The notes beneath the pieces are model-generated. The model saw only the letters and a program-made list of their open reading frames with translations, made no database searches and was not told the DNA's origin. The position numbers were made by a program, and so were the translations under genes. This document shows positions 26,323 to 35,085 of a DNA stretch of 64,000 nt, one piece after another (position 1 is the first letter of the stretch; the number at the start of each line of letters is the position of its first letter). Origin of the DNA: a virus; the IMG/VR virus record IMGVR_UViG_3300028394_002328, positions 186,001 through 250,000 of that record. One strand, 5' to 3'.

Positions 26323-29033
26323 GTTATGTAGACGCTATACATGACCGCAATGGCGACAAGATATTTGTCGTAGAACGGACTACCCAAGGTACAAGGACTT
26401 TTAAAGAGTACCCTGCTAACTATACATTTTATTACAGCGATCCTAAGGGCAAATATCGTAGTCTTTATGGCGATCCTGTAAACAAATTCAGTACAAGAAA
26501 ACGTGCTGAGTTTGAAAAGGAGCGTAGGATTCATTCAGGTAAGAAATTATTTGAAAGTGATATCAATGTAGTCTTTCGCTGCCTTTCAGAGAATTATCTG
26601 AAAATTGATCCTCCTAAGTTGCATACATGCTTCTTTGACATTGAGGTTGATTTTGATCCTGAAAAGGGCTTTAGTCCCACTAGTGATCCATTCAACCCTG
26701 TAACAGCAATTAGTATGTATTTGGATTGGCTAGACCAATTGTTTACTCTATGTATTGCTCCTAAACATATGTCCGAAGAAACGGCACAAGAAATTGTAGG
26801 AGAATTTGATAACACTATCCTTTTTAAAAGTGAAAAGGAAATGTTTGATATGTTCTTTCAGTTGATTGACAATGCCGATGTTCTAACTGGTTGGAACTCA
26901 GAAGGATACGACATACCCTACATGATCAATCGTGTTACTAGGGTAATGAGTAAAGATGATACCCGTAAGTTTTGTTTGATGGGTCAGATGCCTAAGCCAA
27001 GAACTTATGAAAGGTTTGGAAAAGAAGAGCAAACATATGACTTAGTTGGTCGTATTCACATGGACTATCTACAGTTGTACAAAAAATACAATTATGAAAG
27101 TCGCCATAGCTATAAACTAGACTCTATCGGTGAGATGGAAGTTGGTGAAAATAAAACACAATATGAAGGTACTCTTGACCAATTGTATAACAAGGACTTT
27201 AAAAAGTTCCTTGAGTATAACAGGCAGGATACTATGTTGTTGGTTAAGATTCACAACAAGTTGAAATTTCTAGATTTAGCAAATGCTCTAGCACATGAGA
27301 ACACAGTGCTATTGCCAACAGTGATGGGTTCAGTTGCAATGATTGAAATGGCAATCATGAACGAAGCCCATGAGCGTGGTTTAGTAGTCCCTGATAAAAA
27401 ACGAAAGGAAGGAAGTAATGATGAACAACAAGCGGCAGGTGCCTATGTTGCTACGCCCAAAAGGGGCATTCACGAATGGGTCGGAGCAGTTGACATTAAC
27501 AGTCTTTACCCGTCAGCAATCCGCGCTCTTAACATGGCCCCTGAGACCATTGTCGGTCAGGTCAGGCAATCACTCACTAACCAATACATGCAAGACAAAG
27601 GCAAAAGGTTAGCCAACGAAAAGAAACGTGCTAAAGAAGATGACGATGCCGTAACTGGTAGTATTCTATGGGAAGGCTTGTTTGGCTCACTAGAATATAC
27701 TGCTATTATGAACCAAGAACGCGGCACAATGCTTACACTAGACTATGAAGATGGTCGTAGTGAAGAAATGAGTGCGGCAGAGATTTGGAAATTAATCTTT
27801 GATAGTCACAAGCCTTGGATACTTAGTGCTAATGGTACTATATTTAAGTATGACCAAGAAGGTGTGATTCCTGGTCTACTATCACGTTGGTATAGTGATC
27901 GTAAGGTCATGCAAAAGAAACTTAGAGAATCTACTACTGACGAAGATAAAGAGTATTGGGATAAGCGTCAATTAGTGCGTAAGATTTTGCTTAACTCAGC
28001 ATACGGCGCACTATTAAACGAGCATTGTCGTTTCTATGACAAGCGTATCGGTCAAAGTGTTACTCTAAGCGGTAGACAGATTGTTAAGCATATGATGAGT
28101 ACCATCAATGAAACAATCACTGGTGAATATAACCACGATGGTTCTGCGATTGTCTATGGAGATACTGACAGTTGCTACTTTAGTGCTTATGCTAGTTTGC
28201 AACCACAAATAAAAGGTGGTGAATTAGAGTGGAATAAAGAAACTTGTATTGGCTTGTATGATGGTATTGCCGATCAGGCTAACGATTCATTTCCTGCTTT
28301 CATGGAACGAGCATTTCATGCTCCAAGAAAGAATGGAGAAATCATCAAGGCTGGCCGTGAATTGATTGGTGATCGTACACTGTTTATCACAAAGAAACGT
28401 TATGCTATCAATATCTTTGACAAAGAAGGTAAGCGCAAAGATAAAGACGGTAAAATGGGTGACGTTAAGGCTATGGGCCTTGATTTGAAACGAGCGGATA
28501 CTCCTAAATACATTCAAGACTTTTTGATGGACGTCTTGTGTATGGTATTGCAAGAGGGTAAAAGCCGCGAAGAAGTCATTGAAAAAATCAAAGAGTTTAA
28601 GAAAACACTAAGTGAACAGGACAGTTGGACTAAAGGATCTCCTAAAGGTGTAAACAAACTTACAACGTATGGAGACTTGGAAGCTAACAGTAAAACTGGT
28701 CGTGCTAATATGCCAGGACATGTTAGAGCGGCATTGAACTATAACTACTTACGCAGAGTTAATGGTGACAATTATTCTATGAAAATCGTTGATGGAATGA
28801 AGGTTATCGTTTGTAAACTAAAACAAAATGCGTTAGGGTTCACTAGTATTGCATATCCAACTGATGAATTAAGGTTACCTGCTTGGTTCTGTGAACTTCC
28901 ATTTGATGATAACGAAATGGAACGTACATTAGTAGATGAAAAAATAGAAAATTTGCTAGGTGTATTAGGTTGGGATTTGCGTAGTAATACTAATACTAAT
29001 TCAACATTTGACCAATTGTTTACATTTGGGTAA
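26319..29033 (+). CDS. DNA polymerase, family B (T4 gp43-like)
   Basis: 904 residues, the T4 gp43 size. The 3'-5' exonuclease shows FDIEVDF (near 107), WNSEGYDIPYMINR and YNRQDTMLL. The polymerase shows DINSLYPSAIRALNM (motif A, near 391), RKILLNSAYGALLN (motif B) and YGDTDSCYF (motif C, near 612), with KKRYAINI later. The protein ends STFDQLFTFG, the position and form of the clamp-binding peptide of T4-type polymerases. The sliding clamp gene follows. The first ATG overlaps the stop of the DsbA-like gene. Confidence 0.95.
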   Translation: MSYVDAIHDRNGDKIFVVERTTQGTRTFKEYPANYTFYYSDPKGKYRSLYGDPVNKFSTRKRAEFEKERRIHSGKKLFESDINVVFRCLSENYLKIDPPKLHTCFFDIEVDFDPEKGFSPTSDPFNPVTAISMYLDWLDQLFTLCIAPKHMSEETAQEIVGEFDNTILFKSEKEMFDMFFQLIDNADVLTGWNSEGYDIPYMINRVTRVMSKDDTRKFCLMGQMPKPRTYERFGKEEQTYDLVGRIHMDYLQLYKKYNYESRHSYKLDSIGEMEVGENKTQYEGTLDQLYNKDFKKFLEYNRQDTMLLVKIHNKLKFLDLANALAHENTVLLPTVMGSVAMIEMAIMNEAHERGLVVPDKKRKEGSNDEQQAAGAYVATPKRGIHEWVGAVDINSLYPSAIRALNMAPETIVGQVRQSLTNQYMQDKGKRLANEKKRAKEDDDAVTGSILWEGLFGSLEYTAIMNQERGTMLTLDYEDGRSEEMSAAEIWKLIFDSHKPWILSANGTIFKYDQEGVIPGLLSRWYSDRKVMQKKLRESTTDEDKEYWDKRQLVRKILLNSAYGALLNEHCRFYDKRIGQSVTLSGRQIVKHMMSTINETITGEYNHDGSAIVYGDTDSCYFSAYASLQPQIKGGELEWNKETCIGLYDGIADQANDSFPAFMERAFHAPRKNGEIIKAGRELIGDRTLFITKKRYAINIFDKEGKRKDKDGKMGDVKAMGLDLKRADTPKYIQDFLMDVLCMVLQEGKSREEVIEKIKEFKKTLSEQDSWTKGSPKGVNKLTTYGDLEANSKTGRANMPGHVRAALNYNYLRRVNGDNYSMKIVDGMKVIVCKLKQNALGFTSIAYPTDELRLPAWFCELPFDDNEMERTLVDEKIENLLGVLGWDLRSNTNTNSTFDQLFTFG

Positions 29034-29040
29034 ACTAGTA

Positions 29041-29069
29041 TTGACATTCGCAATAAATTCCACTATTAT
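29041..29069 (+). promoter_or_regulatory. Sigma70-type promoter of the clamp gene
   Basis: TTGACA, 17 bases, TATTAT. A perfect inverted repeat TTATACG-A-CGTATAA (29066-29080) overlaps the -10 and start region and shares its half-site with the operator-like palindrome at 45221. Confidence 0.75.
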
Positions 29070-29083
29070 ACGACGTATAAATG

Positions 29084-29091
29084 CCTAAATA
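29084..29091 (+). promoter_or_regulatory. Possible late promoter CCTAAATA
   Basis: CCTAAATA lies 21 bases before the clamp ATG, downstream of the sigma70 promoter, so the clamp may be made early and late. Weak match. Confidence 0.35.
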
Positions 29092-29112
29092 TTTTAAACA
29101 TAAAGGAAAAAC

Positions 29113-29844
29113 ATGAAAGATAATTTACAAGATTTAGTTGAACATACATATGGATTAGGTAAGCTAGACCTAATTAAAATCGTGGGTACTAAAACATCAA
29201 CACAGATGTTTGCATTGTCTGAGGACAAAAGCGTTATATTTTCAGGTAATTTTAAAACTCCAATTATTGAGTTTGATGGCACATTTGGTATGCCAAACTT
29301 AAGCAAACTCAAAACAATTTTGGGATTTGAAGATTATGATGAAAATGCTATCATTACAGTTTCTACACAAAAAACTGATGAAGGTGTACAGCCTAGTGCT
29401 ATTTTGTTTGAAACAAAAACTAGTGATTTCGTAAATAATTATAGGTTTATGAAGAAATCAGTAGTAGAAGATAAAATTAAAAGTGTTTCTTTTAAAGGTG
29501 CTACTTGGAACATAGAATTTGAGCCCACAGTAGCAGGTATTTTACGTTTGAAAAAACAGCATCAAGCCAATAGTGAAGAAGAAACTTTTACGGTTAAGGT
29601 TGAAAATGGTGATCTTAAAATTTACTTTGGAGATCCAACTACTCACTCAGGCAATTTTATATTTTATCCACAAGTAACAGGAACGTTGGCTAGATCAATG
29701 ATGTGGCCTATTAAAACTTTCTTGGCAATTATGGACTTGCCAGGTGACAAAACCGTAAGAATTTCTGATCAAGGTGTAGCTGAAATTGTCATTGACAGTG
29801 GACTTGCTATATACTACTATCGTTTACCGGCTCAAATTAAATGA
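29113..29844 (+). CDS. Sliding clamp (T4 gp45-like)
   Basis: 243 residues, close to the 228 of T4 gp45. It lies directly downstream of the family B polymerase. It has the acidic/hydrophobic strand pattern of a clamp (SEDKSVIFSGNFKTPIIEFDG, DGEF-like turns) and ends with alternating strands VRISDQGVAEIVIDSGLAIYYYRLPA typical of gp45 C-termini. The ring tethers polymerase and, in T4, activates late transcription. The AAAGGAAAAAC ribosome site is 5 bases from ATG. Confidence 0.85.
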   Translation: MKDNLQDLVEHTYGLGKLDLIKIVGTKTSTQMFALSEDKSVIFSGNFKTPIIEFDGTFGMPNLSKLKTILGFEDYDENAIITVSTQKTDEGVQPSAILFETKTSDFVNNYRFMKKSVVEDKIKSVSFKGATWNIEFEPTVAGILRLKKQHQANSEEETFTVKVENGDLKIYFGDPTTHSGNFIFYPQVTGTLARSMMWPIKTFLAIMDLPGDKTVRISDQGVAEIVIDSGLAIYYYRLPAQIK

Positions 29845-30173
29845 TTAGAATTAACCACTCAGGTGGTGTGCCGTTTTTTCAAAATGATACGTCATACAAT
29901 TTACCATCTTCAACTGGTGCTGTTCAATGGAACGGTAATAGTAAAAAATTTCAAGTAAGCAGCGGTGGTAGTTGGATAGATATTGAAAATTCAATAAATT
30001 TAAATGCTGACCATGACTACCTGATGGTTATGCGGTGGGCTAGAGAAAAAATGCATGAAGAACACGAACTAGAAAGGCTGGCAAAAGAAAATACTACTCT
30101 TAAAGATTTAGTTGACCAACTCAACTACACTAAAGAGCAGATTAAAGTAGTTACAACGCTCTTGAAAGCATAA
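29841..30173 (+). CDS. Hypothetical protein with beta N-domain and coiled coil, 110 aa
   Basis: The N-terminal 55 residues hold short beta strands (STGAVQWNGNSKKFQV, GGSWIDI), like the tip of a tail or fibre protein. Residues 65-110 form a heptad-like coiled coil (EEHELERLAKENTTLKDLVD). It overlaps the clamp stop and the DpdA start (TAATG), so it is made with replication proteins. Function unknown. Confidence 0.7.
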   Translation: MIRINHSGGVPFFQNDTSYNLPSSTGAVQWNGNSKKFQVSSGGSWIDIENSINLNADHDYLMVMRWAREKMHEEHELERLAKENTTLKDLVDQLNYTKEQIKVVTTLLKA

Positions 30174-31720
30174 TGGAACAAGTAAATCTATCAACATCAC
30201 ACAATCCCGATTGGGCACTATTCTTACCAGCAGTTAGTAGTTTTTATATTGCTGGCTTAGGTAAGCAACGCAATGGCGAACAGTATTTTGACTCAGCAAG
30301 AATTCCTAAAGGTTTTGGTGGTGATGTAGAAAAACTTAATTTTCTTAATAGCAAAGAAGGATTGTACTATTACAAGTGGGGCCTGTATAGTGCAGGTCAT
30401 GCTAACTTAGATACTACTAAAGTTGACTTCAACGAAAGTATTATCCGTGATCGTGAAGCAGGTACTTTCATGCTAGGTGACAGTGGGGGCTTTCAAATTC
30501 TAAAAGGTCAATGGCCTGCTGATTGGAAAGATCCTAACTGTCCCAAAGCAATGATTAAGCGTAAGGCAGTCCTTAATTGGATGGACACATACATGGACTA
30601 TGGTATGTGTCTTGATATTCCTTCGCAATCTCTACGCACATTTCACTTAAAAGATCCAAAGACAGGTAAGTCATTGCATGGCATCAGTACTATTCAAGAG
30701 GCTATTGATGCTACACATATCAATAACAAATATTTTATTGAGAACCGTAATGGTAACTGTAAGTTCTTAAATGTTCTACAGGGTCTTACTCATACTCAAA
30801 GTGATCAGTGGTATGAAGAGATGAAAAAATATTGTGATCCAAATATCTATCCCGAGAATCATTTCAATGGTTGGGCATTTGGGGGACAAAATAAAATTGA
30901 TATTCATCTTACTCTCAAACGTATCGTAGGCATTATTCATGACGGTCTTCTCCAAGAAGGTAAACATGATTTGATTCACTGTTTGGGTACAAGTATCTTG
31001 GAATATGCTGTATTGTTTACAGATATTCAACGAGCGGTTCGCAAATATCATAATCCAAAACTACAGATTACTTTTGACTGTGCCAGCCCATTCTTCAGTG
31101 CGGCTAAAGGACTAGCATATTTCAATACCAGTATTGAGCATAATAAAAAATGGTCCTATAGCATGGAAAAAACCGCAGAGAAAAAATCCTATGCTAATGA
31201 TACTCGCAAATTCCGTGATGCGGTATTACAAGATGGTATCCATAAAGTGTTTACAGATAGTCCTGTAACTGATAGAATGCTGTTAAAGGATCTGTGCTAT
31301 AGGGGTCAAGGATTCATTGGTCAACATGGTAAAGAAACAAAAACTAGTTGGGATACTCTAAGTTATACTCTACTTCAATCTCATAATGTATACCAGCATA
31401 TCTATGCTGTACAAGAGGCTAATCGCAGATATGAACAGGGTGTGATTCCAAAGATGATTATGAATGAAACTTTTGAGCGTATTCGTTTTAGTGAAATTGT
31501 AGATGAAATTTTCTCTCTCAACGACCGCCAAAAGAGTTTGGACTTAATTGATTATCATAGTAGATTTTGGATGCAGATGCAAAGTGGTAGTCAAGGGTTT
31601 AGTGGTAAGAAAACTGTAAACGCTAGAACTATGTTTGATCAATTGTTTACTACTGAAGAACCCAAAGAAGAAGTAATTGAAGATAGTGATGACTTAATGC
31701 TTGAGGTACTAGGAGATTAA
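30173..31720 (+). CDS. dpdA: DpdA-like DNA guanine transglycosylase with clamp-binding motif
   Basis: 515 residues. The TGT-fold signatures are LGDSGGFQIL (near 101-110, substrate-binding Asp), WAFGGQ (near 230) and TFDCASPFFSA (near 300-310, nucleophile Asp). DpdA enzymes swap guanine in DNA for a 7-deazaguanine, using a tRNA-guanine-transglycosylase chemistry. A typical TGT C-x-C-x2-C zinc site is not seen. Near the C-terminus, MFDQLFTTEE (about 487-496) repeats the FDQLFT of the polymerase C-terminus, followed by an acidic tail. FolE, QueD and QueE lie within 6 kb downstream. Confidence 0.85.
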   Translation: MEQVNLSTSHNPDWALFLPAVSSFYIAGLGKQRNGEQYFDSARIPKGFGGDVEKLNFLNSKEGLYYYKWGLYSAGHANLDTTKVDFNESIIRDREAGTFMLGDSGGFQILKGQWPADWKDPNCPKAMIKRKAVLNWMDTYMDYGMCLDIPSQSLRTFHLKDPKTGKSLHGISTIQEAIDATHINNKYFIENRNGNCKFLNVLQGLTHTQSDQWYEEMKKYCDPNIYPENHFNGWAFGGQNKIDIHLTLKRIVGIIHDGLLQEGKHDLIHCLGTSILEYAVLFTDIQRAVRKYHNPKLQITFDCASPFFSAAKGLAYFNTSIEHNKKWSYSMEKTAEKKSYANDTRKFRDAVLQDGIHKVFTDSPVTDRMLLKDLCYRGQGFIGQHGKETKTSWDTLSYTLLQSHNVYQHIYAVQEANRRYEQGVIPKMIMNETFERIRFSEIVDEIFSLNDRQKSLDLIDYHSRFWMQMQSGSQGFSGKKTVNARTMFDQLFTTEEPKEEVIEDSDDLMLEVLGD

Positions 31721-31721
31721 T

Positions 31722-31925
31722 ATGCCTTATAAAAATCGTATAGAAACTATTAAACAAAGTATCAAACTATTAGAATCTAGAATTTATTCATACAATGAAT
31801 ATGATGCGGAAACTGTATTTGATATGCGGCGTCAAGTACTTATTTTGAGTACTGAATTGAACAAACTTACTAAATTGCAATGGGAAGAAGAACACGACCG
31901 AGTTAACTTTGAGGATGACCATTAA
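31722..31925 (+). CDS. Small helical hypothetical protein, 67 aa
   Basis: Two predicted helices (IETIKQSIKLLESRI and MRRQVLILSTELNKLTKLQWEEEHDRV) with an acidic end. One base after the DpdA stop. The QWEEEHDRVNF ending recurs in small phage proteins I recall, without known function. Confidence 0.65.
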   Translation: MPYKNRIETIKQSIKLLESRIYSYNEYDAETVFDMRRQVLILSTELNKLTKLQWEEEHDRVNFEDDH

Positions 31926-32375
31926 ATGGAACAAGTATTGCTAGCAAAACAAGAAAAGCGTAATCGTATTAAAGATCAGGCTAAACGCATGATTTGGGTT
32001 ACTTTTCAAAAAGAAGGTATTCACTGTTACCCTTCTGCATCTATTGATGCTAATTTGGCAACAGGTGATGAATATGATGTAAGTTTTTTAGGAACTCCGC
32101 ATCGTCACATTTTTCATTTCAATGTGGCGATTCAAGTATTTCACAACGACAGGGATATTGAATTTATTCAGTTTAAGCGATGGTTAGAGAACCTTTATCG
32201 TGGCACACTTGAACTAAATTACAAAAGTTGTGAAATGATTAGTGATGACCTTTATCAGTCTATTGCTAATCGCTATCCCGACCGTGACATTCATATCACT
32301 ATTTCAGAAGATGGTGAGAACGGTGCCACAATTTACTATAATACAACTAAACCTTATCAACAACTTGCTATTTAA
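31926..32375 (+). CDS. Possible T-fold protein linked to 7-deazaguanine synthesis
   Basis: 149 residues. PHRHIFHFNVAIQV (His-rich strand), DIEFIQFKRWLENL (strand plus helix), then SCEMISDDLYQSIANRYP and IHITISEDGENGATIYY follow the order seen in tunnelling-fold enzymes (QueD, FolE, QueF), where an H-x-H strand is followed by D-F-x-x-L-K and a late Glu. It starts immediately after the previous stop, between dpdA and folE. I infer a T-fold member; a catalytic role is not shown. Confidence 0.5.
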   Translation: MEQVLLAKQEKRNRIKDQAKRMIWVTFQKEGIHCYPSASIDANLATGDEYDVSFLGTPHRHIFHFNVAIQVFHNDRDIEFIQFKRWLENLYRGTLELNYKSCEMISDDLYQSIANRYPDRDIHITISEDGENGATIYYNTTKPYQQLAI

Positions 32376-32385
32376 AGGAAATAAA

Positions 32386-32595
32386 ATGGCTAAAATTAAA
32401 TTTCAACCTAATCCCCGTGTTCATGCAATTTTCGATGACCTTGACAAGTACCGCGAATTTTGTGTAGATTATGGATTTAAATTTGATGAAGCAGACCTCT
32501 ACAGCACTAAAAGCTACGTCTATAGGCAATTCACTAAACATCTTTCAGGTAAAACTGTAAAGAGTATATGGGATATTGATACTAAGGCTAATTAA
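32386..32595 (+). CDS. Small hypothetical protein, 69 aa
   Basis: ATG 32386 follows AAAGGAA; an in-frame upstream ATG at 32242 lies inside the previous gene and lacks a ribosome site. Charged with aromatic residues (FDDLDKYREFCVDYGFKFDEADLY). The stop overlaps the glycosyltransferase start (TAATG). No family recognised. Confidence 0.65.
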   Translation: MAKIKFQPNPRVHAIFDDLDKYREFCVDYGFKFDEADLYSTKSYVYRQFTKHLSGKTVKSIWDIDTKAN

Positions 32596-33770
32596 TGCGT
32601 AAACTATTTTACATGGGTCTTGAGCCGTATAAGGCCCGATACACTCTACAACTACAAGAATGGAATGAACGTGTATTTAAGCGGCGTAAGATTAACTATG
32701 TAATCGTACCCGGCGAAACACTAACTACTGACCAATCTATTGTTACTGGTCAGGTCCTAGATGCACATGGTCGCACATACTTTGGTATGAGCCAATTAAT
32801 GAATCTAGTTAAGTTGATGAAGGCAGGTGAATGCAGTAATGAAGATGTTATATACTTTGAGGACATGTTTCAACCAGGAATCGAGAGTCTACCCTATATC
32901 CTCAATCAAATCAGTCCTGAGCATTGCCCTCGCATTTTTGTTCGCTGTCTTGCTCAGTCTATTGATCCAGATGATTTTGTTCATGTCTGGGGTATGTCAG
33001 AGTGGATGGGCCATTATGAAAAAATGGTTGACTCGTTCGTAGATGGTGTACTTGCTACTAACGAAGAAATGGTAATGCATATGAAGGTAGCAGGTTGGAG
33101 GGCTCCAATCTATAATATTTCAGGGCTTGCATTTGGTCGTGATGAAGTACAAAGCCGTGTTGAGCAAATTAAAAACTTCAATGATCGGCGTATGCGTGTA
33201 GTGTTCAGTTCACGTTGGGATCAGGAAAAACAACCTGATTTTTATATGGATCTGATTGAAGCATATCATGCCTCACATCCAAATCATAATACCGAATTTG
33301 TTATCTGTAGCGGTGGTAGTCTTAAGTCAAATAACCAATCTTACATGAGTAGGACTCGCAAATTTCAAGAAAAAGGTTTGCTAACGGTTTATGAAAACTT
33401 AGAAAAAAATGCTTATTATAATATCCTTAATGATAGTAGGGTTGTCTTTAATTGCGCCCTTCAAGATTGGGTTTCCAACACAGTCAGTGAAGCAGATAGT
33501 CTTGGGTGTAATGTTTTATTCCCTGCTTATCGGTCTTTCCCTGAGACTTTTTCTAATGACCATACAAGACTTTATGTACCTTGGTCAATAGAAGATGCAC
33601 TAGCAAAACTAGAAAAATTGTTGGCTAAACCTCACGTTAATATTGGTAAGATTAGTAAATATAATGATGGTACTATTGACCGTATTTGTGACATTCTACA
33701 AGATAAAGGTGATAGTATGTTGAGAATGTCTACTGACTATCGTAAATATCTCAGAGAAAATAAGTATTGA
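32595..33770 (+). CDS. GT-B fold glycosyltransferase
   Basis: 391 residues. The C-terminal half matches GT-B enzymes: MRVVFSSRWDQEKQPDFYMDLI (start of the nucleotide-sugar domain), FVICSGG, then DWVSNTVSEADSLGCNVLFP, where the E-x-x-x-x-G region normally contacts the sugar nucleotide. Its place between dpdA and folE makes DNA-base glycosylation conceivable, but glycosylation of another acceptor is equally possible. Confidence 0.7.
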   Translation: MRKLFYMGLEPYKARYTLQLQEWNERVFKRRKINYVIVPGETLTTDQSIVTGQVLDAHGRTYFGMSQLMNLVKLMKAGECSNEDVIYFEDMFQPGIESLPYILNQISPEHCPRIFVRCLAQSIDPDDFVHVWGMSEWMGHYEKMVDSFVDGVLATNEEMVMHMKVAGWRAPIYNISGLAFGRDEVQSRVEQIKNFNDRRMRVVFSSRWDQEKQPDFYMDLIEAYHASHPNHNTEFVICSGGSLKSNNQSYMSRTRKFQEKGLLTVYENLEKNAYYNILNDSRVVFNCALQDWVSNTVSEADSLGCNVLFPAYRSFPETFSNDHTRLYVPWSIEDALAKLEKLLAKPHVNIGKISKYNDGTIDRICDILQDKGDSMLRMSTDYRKYLRENKY

Positions 33771-33776
33771 TAAATA
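33769..33776 (+). promoter_or_regulatory. T4-type late promoter GATAAATA
   Basis: GATAAATA overlaps the stop of the glycosyltransferase gene, 61 bases before the folE ATG. An inverted repeat TGTCAC-N6-GTGACA (33781-33798) follows directly. Confidence 0.45.
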
Positions 33777-33837
33777 CTAATGTCACACAAAGGTGACAAA
33801 ATGTCAAAACAAAACCATCACAACGGAGGGTTATCAA

Positions 33838-34512
33838 ATGTCGTACAATAAAACCAAAACAGATCCTGAACTAGGACTATTAGTACATGAATATCTAGTA
33901 AAGATGGGAGTTGAAACTCCTGTTATTTCAAACGGTATTGATCGTAAAGAAAAGATTGATAAAATTGAGAATCATTTTCGTGAGATTATGGGGATTCTCG
34001 GCCTAGACTTAACTGATGATAGTCTAATAGAAACACCTAACCGTGTTGCTAAAATGTATGTAAATGAAATTTTTTGGGGACTCGATTTTGAAGCATTCCC
34101 AAAATGTACTACAGTAGACAATAAAATGCACTATAATGAAATGGTGGTTGAACGTAATATCAACGTTCAAAGTAACTGCGAACATCATTTTGTAATCATT
34201 GATGGATTAGCAACTGTAGCATATGTACCAAAAAGAAAGGTATTAGGTCTAAGTAAAATTAATCGCATTGTAGAATACTTTAGCAAGCGCCCACAAATTC
34301 AAGAACGGTTGACTGAACAGATTTTCTATGCACTACAATTTATCCTTGAAACAAATGATGTTGCGGTTATGATTGATGCCCAACATTATTGTGTCAAAAG
34401 CCGAGGTGTAGAAGATACAGGTAGTAGTACTGTTACTACTAGGCTTGGCGGTGGATTCAAATCTGATCCTGAAGTTCGTAATGAATTTTATCAGATTGCA
34501 AGGATGCGTTAA
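33838..34512 (+). CDS. folE: GTP cyclohydrolase I
   Basis: 224 residues. Family motifs are ETPNRVAKMYVNEIFWGL, SNCEHHFVIIDG with the zinc Cys and catalytic His, VLGLSKINRIVEYFSKRPQ and AQHYCVKSRGV with the second zinc Cys. It converts GTP to 7,8-dihydroneopterin triphosphate, the first step toward 7-deazaguanines. ATG 33838 follows AACGGAGGG; a GTG at 33793 in frame lies in an inverted repeat and was not chosen. A 16-codon frame (33801-33851) overlaps the start and could couple translation. Confidence 0.93.
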   Translation: MSYNKTKTDPELGLLVHEYLVKMGVETPVISNGIDRKEKIDKIENHFREIMGILGLDLTDDSLIETPNRVAKMYVNEIFWGLDFEAFPKCTTVDNKMHYNEMVVERNINVQSNCEHHFVIIDGLATVAYVPKRKVLGLSKINRIVEYFSKRPQIQERLTEQIFYALQFILETNDVAVMIDAQHYCVKSRGVEDTGSSTVTTRLGGGFKSDPEVRNEFYQIARMR

Positions 34513-34637
34513 TGTTAACTATATTGACCTTGATTGTAATTGTTGCTATAACTTATATTATGTTTTTTAAAACTACAATCAATAGTAATTGCAATGGAAA
34601 TTGCAATCAAGGTCGCAACTGTACATGTAAGGTATAA
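34512..34637 (+). CDS. Cys-rich membrane microprotein, 41 aa
   Basis: ATG 34512 overlaps the folE stop (TAATG). Residues 1-19 form a transmembrane helix (MLTILTLIVIVAITYIMFF) and the tail contains CNGNCNQGRNCTC, four closely spaced cysteines plausibly binding a metal or forming disulfides. CNQGR-C-x-C tails occur in other small phage proteins I recall; function unknown. Confidence 0.7.
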   Translation: MLTILTLIVIVAITYIMFFKTTINSNCNGNCNQGRNCTCKV

Positions 34638-34639
34638 AG

Positions 34640-34876
34640 ATGGGATTTAAAAAACCATTAGAATTAAGTACAGTCGTTTATCAGATTAGCGCGGCTGGAA
34701 GAGAACTAACTAGTCCATATAACGATGGATTTACACAATGGGAAATCAAAAAAGAATTATATTACATTAAGTTTCTTTTAGATGATATAATTGAACGATC
34801 TGGTACGTTTAATGGCGAAGAGGAATTCTTAAAAGAAGAATCTCAAAAAAGAATGATCAACATACTAAAAAGGTAA
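34640..34876 (+). CDS. Small hypothetical protein, 78 aa
   Basis: Helical and charged, with TSPYNDGFTQWEIKKELYYIK in the middle and a Glu/Lys-rich end. Starts 2 bases after the microprotein. No domain recognised. Confidence 0.65.
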   Translation: MGFKKPLELSTVVYQISAAGRELTSPYNDGFTQWEIKKELYYIKFLLDDIIERSGTFNGEEEFLKEESQKRMINILKR

Positions 34877-34880
34877 TAAA

Positions 34881-35084
34881 ATGAAAGAATTTGTGCTTAA
34901 AGATATGAATCAATACACAGTTAGAGTTAAGAAAAATAGGTGTTTGAGACCACAAGAGTTGACTCATATTGAGTTTATCCAAGAAAGTAAAAACGATAAA
35001 GGTGAAGTAGTAGATACTTCAACCTATCAATTTTTCTTAACTGACAGTGAAATTAAAACTCTAGTAGCCAATTTGGTTGAATAA
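34881..35084 (+). CDS. Small hypothetical protein, 67 aa
   Basis: Beta-rich N-terminus (FVLKDMNQYTVRVKK) and a short helical end TDSEIKTLVANLVE. Lies between folE and queD in the same operon. Function unknown. Confidence 0.65.
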   Translation: MKEFVLKDMNQYTVRVKKNRCLRPQELTHIEFIQESKNDKGEVVDTSTYQFFLTDSEIKTLVANLVE

Positions 35085-35085
35085 T

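Noticed and set aside
33771-33838. preQ1-type riboswitch before folE
   Set aside because: Only a simple inverted repeat is seen; no pseudoknot-compatible A-rich tail pairing over the ribosome site could be recognised.
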